Shown here: positions 47,401-59,400 of the stretch, in pieces
How positions within the stretch are numbered: position 1 is the first letter of the stretch
How the letters are laid out: every line of letters begins with the position of its first letter
Source of the DNA: Rhinopithecus roxellana
Taxonomy: Eukaryota > Chordata > Mammalia > Primates > Cercopithecidae
NCBI RefSeq assembly: GCF_007565055.1
Contig: NC_044561.1
Coordinates: 28,180,114-28,244,113 of the forward strand
DNA: 64,000 bases
Direction of reading: 5' to 3'
Notes under the pieces: model-generated
Told to the model about the DNA's origin: nothing
Databases searched by the model: none
What the model saw: the letters and a program-made list of their open reading frames with translations, nothing else
Position numbers and translations under genes: made by a program

Positions 47401-50400
47401 AAGCTGTTTGCTTTTTTCAGTTGTGATATTAGACTTGTGGCTTTTGTTTTTAAAACACATTGAGCTACCCACTGAAATATTTACAGCTGAAATGAGAGGA
47501 TGCTGGCTGGGATTTGCTCCAAAACATCAGCAGGAGGGGGAGGGGACGGGGAGCGCGTAGTGGGCAGGGAGAGGGCGTGTCAGGGAAGCTGCCTGGTCTG
47601 GAATCTTGCTGCGGCTAATGGTGGGTTTCAACCAGGGAGGCCCATGACACTCTGCTCCATTTCTGGATACATTTGAAATTTTCTGTAATTAAAAAAGAAT
47701 CCCTGTGCTCACCACCCCACAGGCTGTCAGAGTTGAACCCAACACTTTTACTTCATGAGCTACCAAGGGGTAAAAGAAGATGCTCCTTTGGCAAATGCTG
47801 AGGACACAGTCACAAGTGCTGGTCCATGGACGCCAGCAGCTCTGTTCGTGACAGGTAGCCCTGTGGGTTCTGCTGTCTCCATTTTGCAACTTTGTATCAA
47901 CAAAGTCTCAAAGTGAATGTGCGTGGACAGGCGTCCCTCCATCCCTCCACCCCACATGCCAGCTCGCCCCTTCTCCTGGAGCTTCCCGGGCCCCAGCAGA
48001 GGGTCCCTGTTGATGCTCACAGATCCTTCCTCTGCGCCAAGAGCACCTGCTCCCTGAAAGTGAAACGTCGACCCCCTGCCCCGTGACTGAAAAACCACCA
48101 ATATTCAACCCCTTTGACTCACAGAAAGGCAGTTCGCCAGGTTCAGCGGACAAGGCAGCCTCTGGGGGTTAACGACTTAACTAGGGTCTGCCGAGCGATG
48201 CTCTCCGGGCCACACAGCACACCCTCCATGCACAGGCCCTGCTGGACAGTCAACCAAGGGCCAGCTCCCTGCTGCCACCACCCAGGGGGAGCCCGGCTTC
48301 TCCATTCTCAGAGTTCCATCAACTCCAGCAGAGCCACCACTGCAAACTGGCGAGGCTGCAGGCGGCAGGTCGCCAGGATGGTCATCGGGAGGACCGAACC
48401 CTGTCAGCAGCCCACGGGGCCCAGCCCCTCTCTGCCCAGGCTGGCTCTATACAACCTAAGACTCGTGAGTAGACTGAGTCACTCCACGGCACAGCCACAA
48501 CCTGTCACCAGAGCTGTCCTCAGAACGACCAATGTCCAGTCCTCAGGGGCCTGAAAAAGCTGTCAAGAGTACAGATGGACATACACATGTGCACACACAT
48601 GGTTAATACTGCCGCACATGGGCATGCACACGCACACACGGTTAATACTGCCGCACACGGGCATGCACACGCACACACGGTTAATACCACCACACATGGA
48701 CATACACATGTGCACACACACGGTTAATACTGCCACACATGGGCATGCACACGCACACACGGTTAATACTGCCGCACACGGGCACACACATTCACACATG
48801 GTTAACCACAACTGTACACGGGCATGCGCGCGTGCACACACAGGGTTAACCACAACTGTACACAGGCCCATGCACACACACACAGGATTAACCACCGCTG
48901 CACATGTGCACACAGACACAGGGTTTACTGCTGCACATGCACACACAGAGTTAACTACCACAGCACATGCACACACAAGGTTAACCACTGCCACACACGC
49001 GCACACACACACAGGGTTAAATACCGCCACACATGCACACGCACACACAGGGTTAAATACTGCCGCACACGCACACACAGGGTTAACTACTGCTGTACAT
49101 GCACACACAGGGTTAACCACTGCCACACACGCGCACACACACACAGCGTTAAATACCACCACACACGCACATACAGGGTTAAATACTGCCACACACGCAC
49201 ACACAGCGTTAACTACTGCTGCACACGCACACACAGGGTTAACCACTGCCACACACGCACACACACACACAGGGTTAAATACCGCCACACACGCACATAC
49301 AGGGTTAAATACCGCCACACACGCACACACAGGGTTAACTACTGCTGCACACGCACACACAGGGTTAACCACTGCCACACATGCGCACACACACACAGGG
49401 TTAAATACCGCCACACACGCACACACAGGGTTAACTACTGCACACACGTGCACACACACACAGGGTTAACCACCGCCGCACATGGGCACACACACACACA
49501 GGGTTAACTATCACTGCACACGCGCGCATAGGGTTAACTACCACTGCACACGTGCACACAGGGTTAATCACTGCCACACATGTGCATGCACGCACAGGGT
49601 TAACCACCACTGCACACACGCACATGCACGCACACACGCACATGCACGCACACATAGGGTTAACTACCACTGTCTGTATACATACGGTTAACTACTACCA
49701 TGGTTAACTACTCATACACACGCATACGCCGAGTTAACCACTGCTGTACATAGAGACACACATACACACACACTCATGCACACACCATTAACCATGGCCA
49801 CGCAAACACGAGCACACAGAGCTCATTCCACCGTCTAAGCACACACACGGTCCAGTGCCATACACACACAGGCTCACTATCATGCTCTGGCCTGTTGCCA
49901 GGTGAACCCACAAGGCCCTGTGGACCGACCTTGACATGACAGCACTGGTAACCACGGACGGGGCACCCAGACGACAGCCCTTCTGGCAAAGGCACCGACT
50001 GTCTGGTCTAGAGCATGGAAGAGACCCTTGCTGGGCACGACACCCACACAGGAGTGACCTACCCCCTCGGGTCCTAAGCCCCTGCCTCTCACAATTGGGG
50101 GCTCCATGTGGTTTACAAGTGACCGGCTCTGGACACACAGGAGCGTAATAACAAGAATTCCACCATAGTGTCAGCTGTGAAAACCACACACAGCAGGGTA
50201 GCTGGCAGGAACTTTGGGACTCATCTGCCTGGCGCTGTCTTACTGGTAAGTGGCCCCTTACTAGTGAGATGTCACCTCATGGCAGGGTGACTTCAGTGAA
50301 TCCTCTGTGCCTCAGTTTCCACATCTGGACAACAGGGAGGACACAGGTGGGGAGAAAGGCTCAAGAGCGATACATCAAGTGGGGCCCAGCCTGCGAGCCC

Positions 50401-53400
50401 CTCCTATAAGAATCTCTGCCATTCTCACTGCTGCAGAGCCCAAAGCCCAGCAAGCCGGGCACGCCTAGCCAAGGCCAGGGGACACGAGAGCCCACTGCCC
50501 ACCTCCCTCCTGGACACACAAACCAACCAGAACAAACGCAAGATTTCAGAATCCTTCCAAAAGCTCTGAAAAAGTCTGAGCTACCCATTGGGAATGCAAG
50601 GGACCAGTTCACTGAAATAATTACAATTTTCTCAGAACATTTCACTCCTCTTCCCCTGAGACTCTCCTTTACCCCACGGGGGAAAGGCCCCCATGCCCCC
50701 AGCCCCTGCAGAGCAACCTTGAGTGCCAGCTTAGCAGGGCCACAAGGGAGGCTCAAACGCAGGGGCCGAGGCTGTGCCGGGACCACACAGCCCAAAGAGC
50801 CACGCCAGAGCCACAGCTGCCCAGGGCTCTTGTCCAGCAATGGAGCCAGCACGGGTCTCCATCAGACCCAGCTCCTGGGCAAGACAACATCCCTCATCTC
50901 AGCCACCCCTGACCCAGCGTGTCCCATCCCCTCCAAGCGCTTTCTGGTACTCACGTAAGAAGTGTTTTTCCAGTAAGGCAATTTCCAGGTGACCTTTGAT
51001 CTCATTTAGTCGATCAAACTCTGTCCGGTTAAAGTCCTGGACTCCTGTGGCCATGATGAGGGTCCCTGGACCAGCCTAGAAGAAAAACACCAAAAGCTCA
51101 GAGTGGCCACCTGTGGCACCCTGGGTCTGTACCACTCGGTTCCCCCAGAGGTGCCCGGGACCCCAGGATGGCAGCAGTGGCATGGGAAAGGGACCAGCAG
51201 CTGCAGTCTCTGGACATGGGGATGACGCAACAGTCAGATGGGGCGATGGAGCCCCCAGCATAAGACCCGTGTCTGTCCACCCAGCCGACTCTGCTGGGGG
51301 CAGGGATAGCTCAGACAATGTGGATGTCCTCAGAGCCCTTGTAAGGCTGACTTTAAGAAACATCTTAAAAATGTAAACTGGAGGAGTGGTGCTTCGTCTC
51401 TTGATGGTAGTGATTCTGATCTCCTAGGGCTGCAGACAGAAGAAAATCCTGGAACTGTGCTGGCCCCGTGTGTCCAGCTGGCCATGCCAGAGCCAGGCCC
51501 TCACATCTGAGTGAAGGCTGGGGGTGCCTCCAAGAGCCACATCGAGTAGATCGGAGAGACTGGCCCCCGGGCAGAAGGGTCTGCTGGAACCGAGGTGAGC
51601 AACTCCAAACAGTGGCCTTGTCATCCTGTCTGCTCCACGAAAACCGCACCTCGCAGCCCCAGCGAGCCACAGCAAACTCCAAACAGCGGCCTTGTCGTCC
51701 TGTCTGCTCCACGAAAACCCCAGCTCACAGCCCCAGTGAGCCAGGACAGGCTCGAGTTACAGGCCACCGCTGCCGGATTCCTGGAGCCCAGGGGCTGGGC
51801 ACAGGCGGCTGCTCCACATCCTGCTGATGGGACAGAAAGCAGGGACCACGCCCGGCACAGCCAGGCCTGCCTGGGCCCCACACTGGATGCCACACAGTCA
51901 CCCTCCATGTTGCATCCTGCCAGGGACCTGGTGAGAGACAGCACACGAGTGAGTGCCCCACCACAGGACGGCAGGGACCCGATTTCTCCACCTGGGTCCC
52001 CAGACCTCCTCCTCCAGAGCCAGGTAATGGACGTGAGGCTTTGACGGGGCCGCCCGGAGCAGCACTGCAGTGGCTCCTTACACATGTATCACCCACGCTG
52101 TGGCCATAGCCCAGGAAGAAGGCGCTGGCTTCAGAAACCAGCAGCTTCTGGGTGGGGCACTCTGGTTGTGGCTGCCCTGTTCTGGGTGCCCGACCTCCCA
52201 CACTTTCAGCTACTCGGCTGCTGGGCAAGAGTTCCCAGGGGGTGAGCAGAGGCAGGGTGATTCTATCTGTCCTGCCCTCTGGAGGGACCCTGTGGGTGCT
52301 GCTTGGGGTCTATCCCAGCACTGACAGATGAGGAACATGGGACGCCTGTTCCGGGAGGCCAGCAGAGCCCAGGTGCTGGGAGCTGGGATCCCCCAAGCAC
52401 CCGTCCAGGAGAGAAACTCTAAAAGAGTCCCGAGGAGGTCACACAAACCCACCTGTGCTCCAGCTGACGCAGCAGCGGACATGGGTCTGGGGCTCCAAGC
52501 TGACCTGGGAAGCTCACGACGCAGGTGCCAACAGACTAGGACCCCAGCTGGGGCCCCAGGACAGACACCAGGGGCTAAACATCCCCATGAAGGTGGCTCT
52601 GACATTGGCAGCCTGGAAAAGGTTCACCTCAGTGGGCAGGGGCCTGGGTGCCCCCACACGCAGCCAGGAGGAGGCACATTGCAAAGCCTGCAGCCAGACC
52701 CCCTGCACTGCCCTGGGCGGTTTCTCTCCAGTCCTCACCTTTCAGACACAGACCCTGGTGTGTTTCAGACAGAATGAGAACATGCCTAGGACCTGCTCCA
52801 GAGTCATCCAGTGGCCGGGGGCGGGGCCAGGGAGAACACGGCTCCCCAGGACAGGAGTGGCCGGGGGGGGCAGGGAGGACACGGCTCCCCAGGACAGGAG
52901 TGGCCGGGGGGGGCAGGGAGGACACGGCTCCCCAGGACAGGAGTGGCCGGGGTGGTACCAACCATGAAGGGACAAAGGACGCTTGGGCTCCCAGCCGCTG
53001 CTCTCTAGTTCAAGTGTGTGGGATGTTTTGAATGTTTTCTATTATGATTTCTCTCTTTTTTGGGGGGGGGGACAGTGAAGTCTCACTCTGTCACCCAGGC
53101 TGGAGTGCAGTGACGTGATCTCGGTTCACTGCAACCTCCACCTCCCAGATTCAAGCGATTCTCCTGCCTCAGCCTCCCAAGTAGCTGGGATTACAGGCGC
53201 CTGCCACTATACCCGGTTAATTTTATTTTGTATTTTTGGTAGAGACGGGGTTTCACCATGTTGCCCAGGCTGGTCTTGAACTCCTAGCCTCAGGTGATCC
53301 ACCTGCCTTGGCCTCCCAAAGTGCTGGGATTTCAGGTGTGAGTCACTGTGCCCAGCCCATTATGAATATTTTTAAAGATCTTAAACACAGAAACTGCGGG

Positions 53401-56400
53401 CCACGCGCTACGTGCTTGCCCCGACCCACTTGCCCCCACGTGCCTCGGGCAGTTCCGGGACCCCTGACCGAGGACCGAGGACCAGGCTGGCACCTGGCGC
53501 CTGCCTTTGCCCCTTCTCCTGCCATTCGTCCACCCTCGCTCCTGCACAGCTGGGCACACCCTCTGCCCCTTCGCTGAGTCTGCCTTGGACTGGCTTTTGG
53601 ACATGCACACCTACGGCTTCCTCTCCTCTGTCTCCCCTTCCTTAGGTTTCTTATCGACGTAGCTTCCAGAAGTTTCTCGCCATTTTCCTTGCATTTGAGT
53701 CAAACCTAGCCACCCTGCCCCCAGCAGTTGCAAGGCAAGGTCAGAGACAGGAACGTGCCTGTCGCAAGAAGGAGGTCACAAACTCTGAGCTGAAATGAGA
53801 CCCAGCAGCCGGAAACCTCTGCAGCCTCGCTCCCCACCGAGGGAACCCCCACACTCCCCCTGCCCTCGGCAGGGCCCACCTTCAAGAGACATTTTCCAAA
53901 TACTCTGCTTACTCTTTCTGCTGACAACGCCTCCCTGCAGGTGCAGAGGACAGGTGTGTGCCTGGGGCCAGCGGGCCTATTCCCCCTCAACTGTGCTGAG
54001 AACATGGGCACCCAAGGGTGAGCCTGGCCAGAGGGTGGCCCAGGAGTAACGTGGCCCATGCAGGATGATGGAGGCCTGGCCTGGGAGACCTCAGTGCTTA
54101 TCATGAATTTTCTAACCAGGAAGGTGGCCTAAACAACCACCAAGGACCCCAGGTCCCAGCCCCACGCTGAGGACAGAAAACACCCCCTGTACAGCCGGGA
54201 CCCCCGGAGCCCACCCAGCCCGCCTCCTGCCCACACCCCATGGACACCCTGCTCGGAACCAGGGGTGGCCTTTCCCATAACGGATTCCTCCTGGGATTCT
54301 CTCAGGTGATGCTGGAGAGAGAGGACTCCTTTCCTCTTGGTGACAAGGCAGGCTGGGGTCCCCAGGAAGCCAGTGGCCTTGGCCTCCTCCACCTGGGGAC
54401 TCCTGTTGGCAGCAGTGGCAAGGACATCGACCCGTGGAGAAAGCAGAGCCGGCCAGAGCCCCCAGCTGCTGGGCTCCCGGGCCAGGAGCAGCCTTCATCA
54501 CGCAGCCCCTGAAACAGCCCCACGCAGCCAGCCCTTCCCTAGGAGAGACGTGAGCAAAGGCTGCCTGGAAGTCAGGGACGAAGACAGGGCGGGCATCCAT
54601 GTCGCCTCATCCAAGTCCCCACCTTCACTAGATGGGGGGCTCCCCAGGGAGGGCAGGACAGGGAGCCATACTTTAAACAGCTCTACTGCCACGGGAAACG
54701 TCCCAGCGCCCCAACTCCAAACAGTACCCACCTGGGACAAGGAGGACAGACAATGCTGGCACTGGGGGCAGGGGAGGAAGGCCCACGGGCGGGCAGAGGG
54801 ATGGAACCAGAGTAGCTGGGGCCCCCTGGCTTCTGAGGAGCCTGGGCTGTGGCACGCTTTCAGGGAGGCCTGGGGAAAACAGTTGGACCATGCCACCCTT
54901 TTCTAGCACGTCAGCCTGGGCAGGGCTGCTTCCCGGAGGCTGAGGAGTTGGAGAGGAGCTTGGAGGCTCCCATCTGCCTCTGCCCACTCAGCCCTGCAAA
55001 TAAGTGTGCTCTTCCCTCCCCATCCCCATCCCCATCCCCATCCCCACCGGGTGGGGGACTGTGTGGGGCTCCACAACGGACATGTGGCAAGGGGCCAGAG
55101 GCCTGCGTGAAAAAGCTCTGCCCAGTGCAGAGGCGGAAAATTCAGCTCTGCCACGCCCAGCACCCTCCCCAGCAAGCACAGGCAGCGTTGTGCGGGTGAC
55201 CTGGCTCCATCCACATGCACCAACCCTGTCTCCAACAGCTGCTCCAGGTCCACGAAGGCTGGGCCCCATGGTCTCCACCCAGTCCTGGGATTCCGCAGCC
55301 CAGCTGGGAGCCACCTGGACACCAGGGTGGTGAGGACTGGCTCTGTGGGACTCACCAATGGACAAGGGGCCCACTATCGGGACACAAGGCCCTGGGGTGC
55401 TGCCCTGAAATGCTGGGGTCTGAATCCTTCTGCAAGCCCTGTGGGGCCCTCCAGCTGATCCCTTCTCAGACCTCCAGAGGAGCCACCCTGAGCTGGAGTC
55501 AGAGGCCTGGACTCGGAACCCCAAGGGTGCAGGACACCAAGGCTGTGGCGCTGACACCATAAAACCAGAGTGCCGGGCCCGGCCATTTCTCAATTCTTCG
55601 GCTTTTCTGGAACTGTTTTCTCCAACTGTTGCCTCAACTGAAACCTGCAGCCCTCTCAAGATGGGGCATGGGTCTTCTGGGGACGTCTCCCATCTCCTGC
55701 CTCCTGGTCGGGGGTCACCCCAGACGCTGCCCCAGCCCTAAGCGTGCCCACCTCCTCCTCGCCACCTCTCCTTCCAGCCAGCACTGGCCACACAGTCACC
55801 CGTCTCTTCCGCCTTTACCTCCCCTTCCCAGCCCAGCCTCGTGGGCCCCCCAGGCCCATCCAGGGCCCCTCCAACCTTCCCCGCCGAAGCAGGTCTGGGT
55901 TCTACTCTCAGCCGCTTTGTCCCAGGACACAAACAGCCCACAACAAAAGGAAGCAGGAATGAAGGTGAGCACACCTGGAGGACATGGTGCTCGGTGACAG
56001 CAGCCAGAGACAAAAAGACACGGGCTGTGAGGTTCCACCCATCCCCAGTCCCCAGGAGTCACAATCAGAGACAGGAGGCAGAATGCAGGCTGGCAGACTG
56101 CCAGGGTGGGGCAGGGAGGAATTCCCCCCAGGGAGCTGGCGTGTGACAAGTCCTGGGCCTCAGTCTGGAATGAGGAAAGGTTCTGGAGGTGGAGGTGGAG
56201 GTGGAGGTGGAGGTGGAGGTGGTGATGGCAGCACAACAGAGGGTATGTGCTCCATGCCCCTGAACTACATGCTGACAGTGAAAACGAAAACGGTGCATTC
56301 TAAGCTTTGTATGTTACCACAACAAATAAAAAGAATGAAGCCTACATGTGTGCAAAGATGACCAACTTCCTGCATAAAAAAAGCCATGCAACCTACAGAC

Positions 56401-59400
56401 TCGGCACTGCCGTCTCGCCCCTCAGGGCGGTGGAGAGAAAAGCCTGAGAACACCACGGAGGCCGGGGTGGGGGCACACGGCCCTCGTGGGGCTATGGAGG
56501 GTACACTGCAGAGGCCGGGGTGGGGGCACACGGCCCTCGTGGGGCTATGGAGGGTACACTGCAGAGGCCGGGGTGGGGGCACACGGCCCTCGTGGGGCTA
56601 TGGAGGGTACACTGCAGAGGCCGAGGTGGGGGCACATGGCCATCAAGGGGGCTATGGAGTGCACACCACGGAGGACAGGGTGGGGGCACATAGCCCTCAT
56701 GGGGTTATGGAGGGCACGCTGCGGAGGCCGGGGTGGGGGCACACAGCCCTCATGGGGCTCTGGAGCATACACCACGGAGGCACACGACCCTCACGGGGCT
56801 ATGGAGTGTACACCGCACAGCTGCCAGGACCACCACACAGGCACACTCGGTCCAGCACTTCCACCAAGGGTGTCGCAGCCCACATGGGCACCAGGCTGCC
56901 AGGAGTGATGGACGCTAAGAGCCACAAGCACCTGCGATCCCTGAGTGGGGACAGATGAGCTGAAGAGACAACATCCCAGGGTGAAATCCTGAGCCGCTGC
57001 CAAGAGTGAGGCTGTTTGGGGCCCCCCACGGAAGAGCTCCTGGAGCATTGGGAGAGGCGGTCAGAGCACCCCAGGCTGCAGGGCGGGCTCCTGTCTGAAC
57101 CTGCCCCTCCAGGGAAACCCTCAGACCCTACCGGTGGGCACAGAGGATGGCACAGCTGCACGGGAGAATACGGTGGATCATGGGAAAGGGAAACCTCGGG
57201 TCTCTGCATGGCCCAGCGAGACCGTATGGAAACACGTGCACACAAAAACTCGATCACAGGCGTTCAGCCTTAATCATCACAGTCCAAGAGTGGGAACCGC
57301 CCAGGTGCCCACAACAGATCAATGAATAAAGACAACAGGCAGGGCATGGTGGCTCATGCCTGTAATCCCAGCACTTTAGGAGGCCGAGGCGGGTGGATTG
57401 CCTGAGCTCAGGAGTTCAAGATCAGCCTGGGCAACATGGCGAAATCCCATCTCTACTAAAAATACAAAATATTAGCTGGATGTGGTGGTGTGTGCCTGTA
57501 GTCTCAGCTACTTGGGAGGCTGAGGCACGAGAATCGCTTGAACCTGGGAGGTGGAGGTTGCAGTGAGCCGAGATCACACCACTGCACTCCAGCCTGAGCA
57601 ACAGAGACTGTCTCAAAAAAAAAAAAAAAAAAGAAAAAAAAGAAAAAGAAAATGTGGCCTGACCATATGACAAAACAGGTTAAGCCATAAAAAAAACAGG
57701 CGGCACCAATGCACACTGCAGCATGGATGAACCTCAAGTCCCTTATGCAAGCAAAGGAGAGTCACCCGAGGCCACGTGTTATCTGAGATGTCCCAAATGG
57801 GCAAATCCACAGACAGAAAGCAGGCTGGCGGCTGGCGGGGCTGGGGGCCGAGGGAAATGGGAGTGACTGCTGAAGGAATGGGGTCTCTCTCAGGTGCTAA
57901 AAACCTTCTAAAACTGTAGTAATTTAGGTCGCACAGCATTGTGAATACACTACTAATAGAAATTCCTGAATCGCACACTTTTAGTGGGTGAACTGTATAC
58001 TGGGTGGGAACATCTCGATCAAGCTGTTATAAAACCAACCCCCAAGGTCTCTGTGCCTGAGCCCAGATCTCAGGATGTTTCTGGGAGGCTGCATGTCTGA
58101 AGAAGGCTGATGAGAGGGGGCTCGGAAGGAGCAGGGCAATGCTGCACAGCCCCCCACCCGGGGAGCCTCGTGAGCCTGGCCGGGAGCAGCGTCTACATGC
58201 TACAGGAATGAGGCCTCGCAAAGGAGCCCTGGAACCGGGAGGAGGGTTTAGCGAATCAATATTTCACGGTCATTAATAATTACAGCTCCCTGCAAGCTAA
58301 CCACAAGCAAGATGCCAGCCACGCACGTTTCACTTAGTATCTCACTGAATCCTTAGAGCAGGCCTGGGGGTGGACGAGACTGCCGTCCTCCTTAAAAGCT
58401 GAGGACACCGAGGCTCAGGTCCAGGTTAAACAGCTAAGGGGCTCAGCCTGGTCTCTGCAGTCAGTGCCTGACCTCCATTCAGCACGATGCCCCAAGCAAG
58501 GCCCTGCTCGCCCACACTGGGAATCTCCTGGGATTCCGGACGTCCGAGTCCCTGCGGTGGTTTCTCCCTGCAGCCCCTCATAGCCTTGAGGAAGGGGAGC
58601 CCCAGTCCACAGGTTGACCTTGCCCTGGCCTCTGCAGCATTTGACCCTCCTCGGCGGGCTCCCTCTCAACTCAACATGCCCCCTCAAGCCCCCTTATGCC
58701 TCATGGACCACCACCTGCCCACCAGAGCTGGTCGAGACCACAGCCTGCCTCTCCTGTGACCCCAGCAACTCCACCAGCACCATACCCTCTGCCACCCCCC
58801 GGAGTCACATTCTCCAAGCTACTCCCTAGACAATCACCCTGGAACAGCCAGTTCTGACAGTGACCCTCCCCTGCAGGGGCTCCCTGGTGCCCCCCAAATC
58901 CAGATATTCTGCCCCAGGTGAAGACCCTCACAATCCTGCAGCCCTACCTCCTGCTGATCCAACCAGACCAACACCTGCAACCCTGCACCTGCCCCCTCAC
59001 TCCAGCCCTCCAGCTCACCCACCATGGCATGTCCAGGACCACGGCAACCCCAGGGAAAGGCTCTCCCCCGATAACAGCCTTGGCAAGCAAAGCCATCCAA
59101 ACACAGGACACTAAATCACAGTCCCAGAATAAACACCCACGAGCTCTCCTAATTCCTCACCTCAACAGGCGCCCCAGGGCTGGACCGATGTTCCCCTGAT
59201 AGCCACAGAAGCCAGGCCTGGTCCTGGAGGCACTGAGCCTCCAGAGTCACCTCCTGCGCAAACCTCGCCTTCCACCAACACCAAAGCCCCGACCTGCCAC
59301 ACAGCACAAGGCCCCAGCACTGGTATCAGAACCTTCCGGCAGCCCAGTCCCACTATGCCAGCAGCTCTATGCAGAGACCACCCCTGGCAGGAGGCCCTTG

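Larger units (their letters stand above)
31435..50954 (-). other. GRAMD4: GRAMD4 intron 2 (19.5 kb)
   Basis: The largest intron here. In order: unique sequence (31435-33880), 87 bp triplicate (33884-34138), probable L2 trace (about 34550-34900), unique (34900-37080), old repeat (37100-37595), 18 bp array (39448-39525), ATCC simple repeat (40565-41130), THE1/MST LTR (42082-42435), MIR-like trace (about 43600-43740), Alu (44133-44452), 22 bp minisatellite (44511-45187), diverged repeats (45200-46470), CCTT repeat and Alu (46893-47300), CA-rich minisatellite (48585-49790). No gene is recognised inside it. Confidence 0.8.

Noticed and set aside
48563..49507. Open frames of 220-300 codons on both strands (Cys/Val/Ala or His/Thr repeats)
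   Set aside because: CA-rich minisatellite translation; no start context, no unique sequence.
48840..49730. GGGTTA motifs suggesting interstitial telomere repeats
   Set aside because: The hexamer occurs once per long CA-rich unit, never in tandem.
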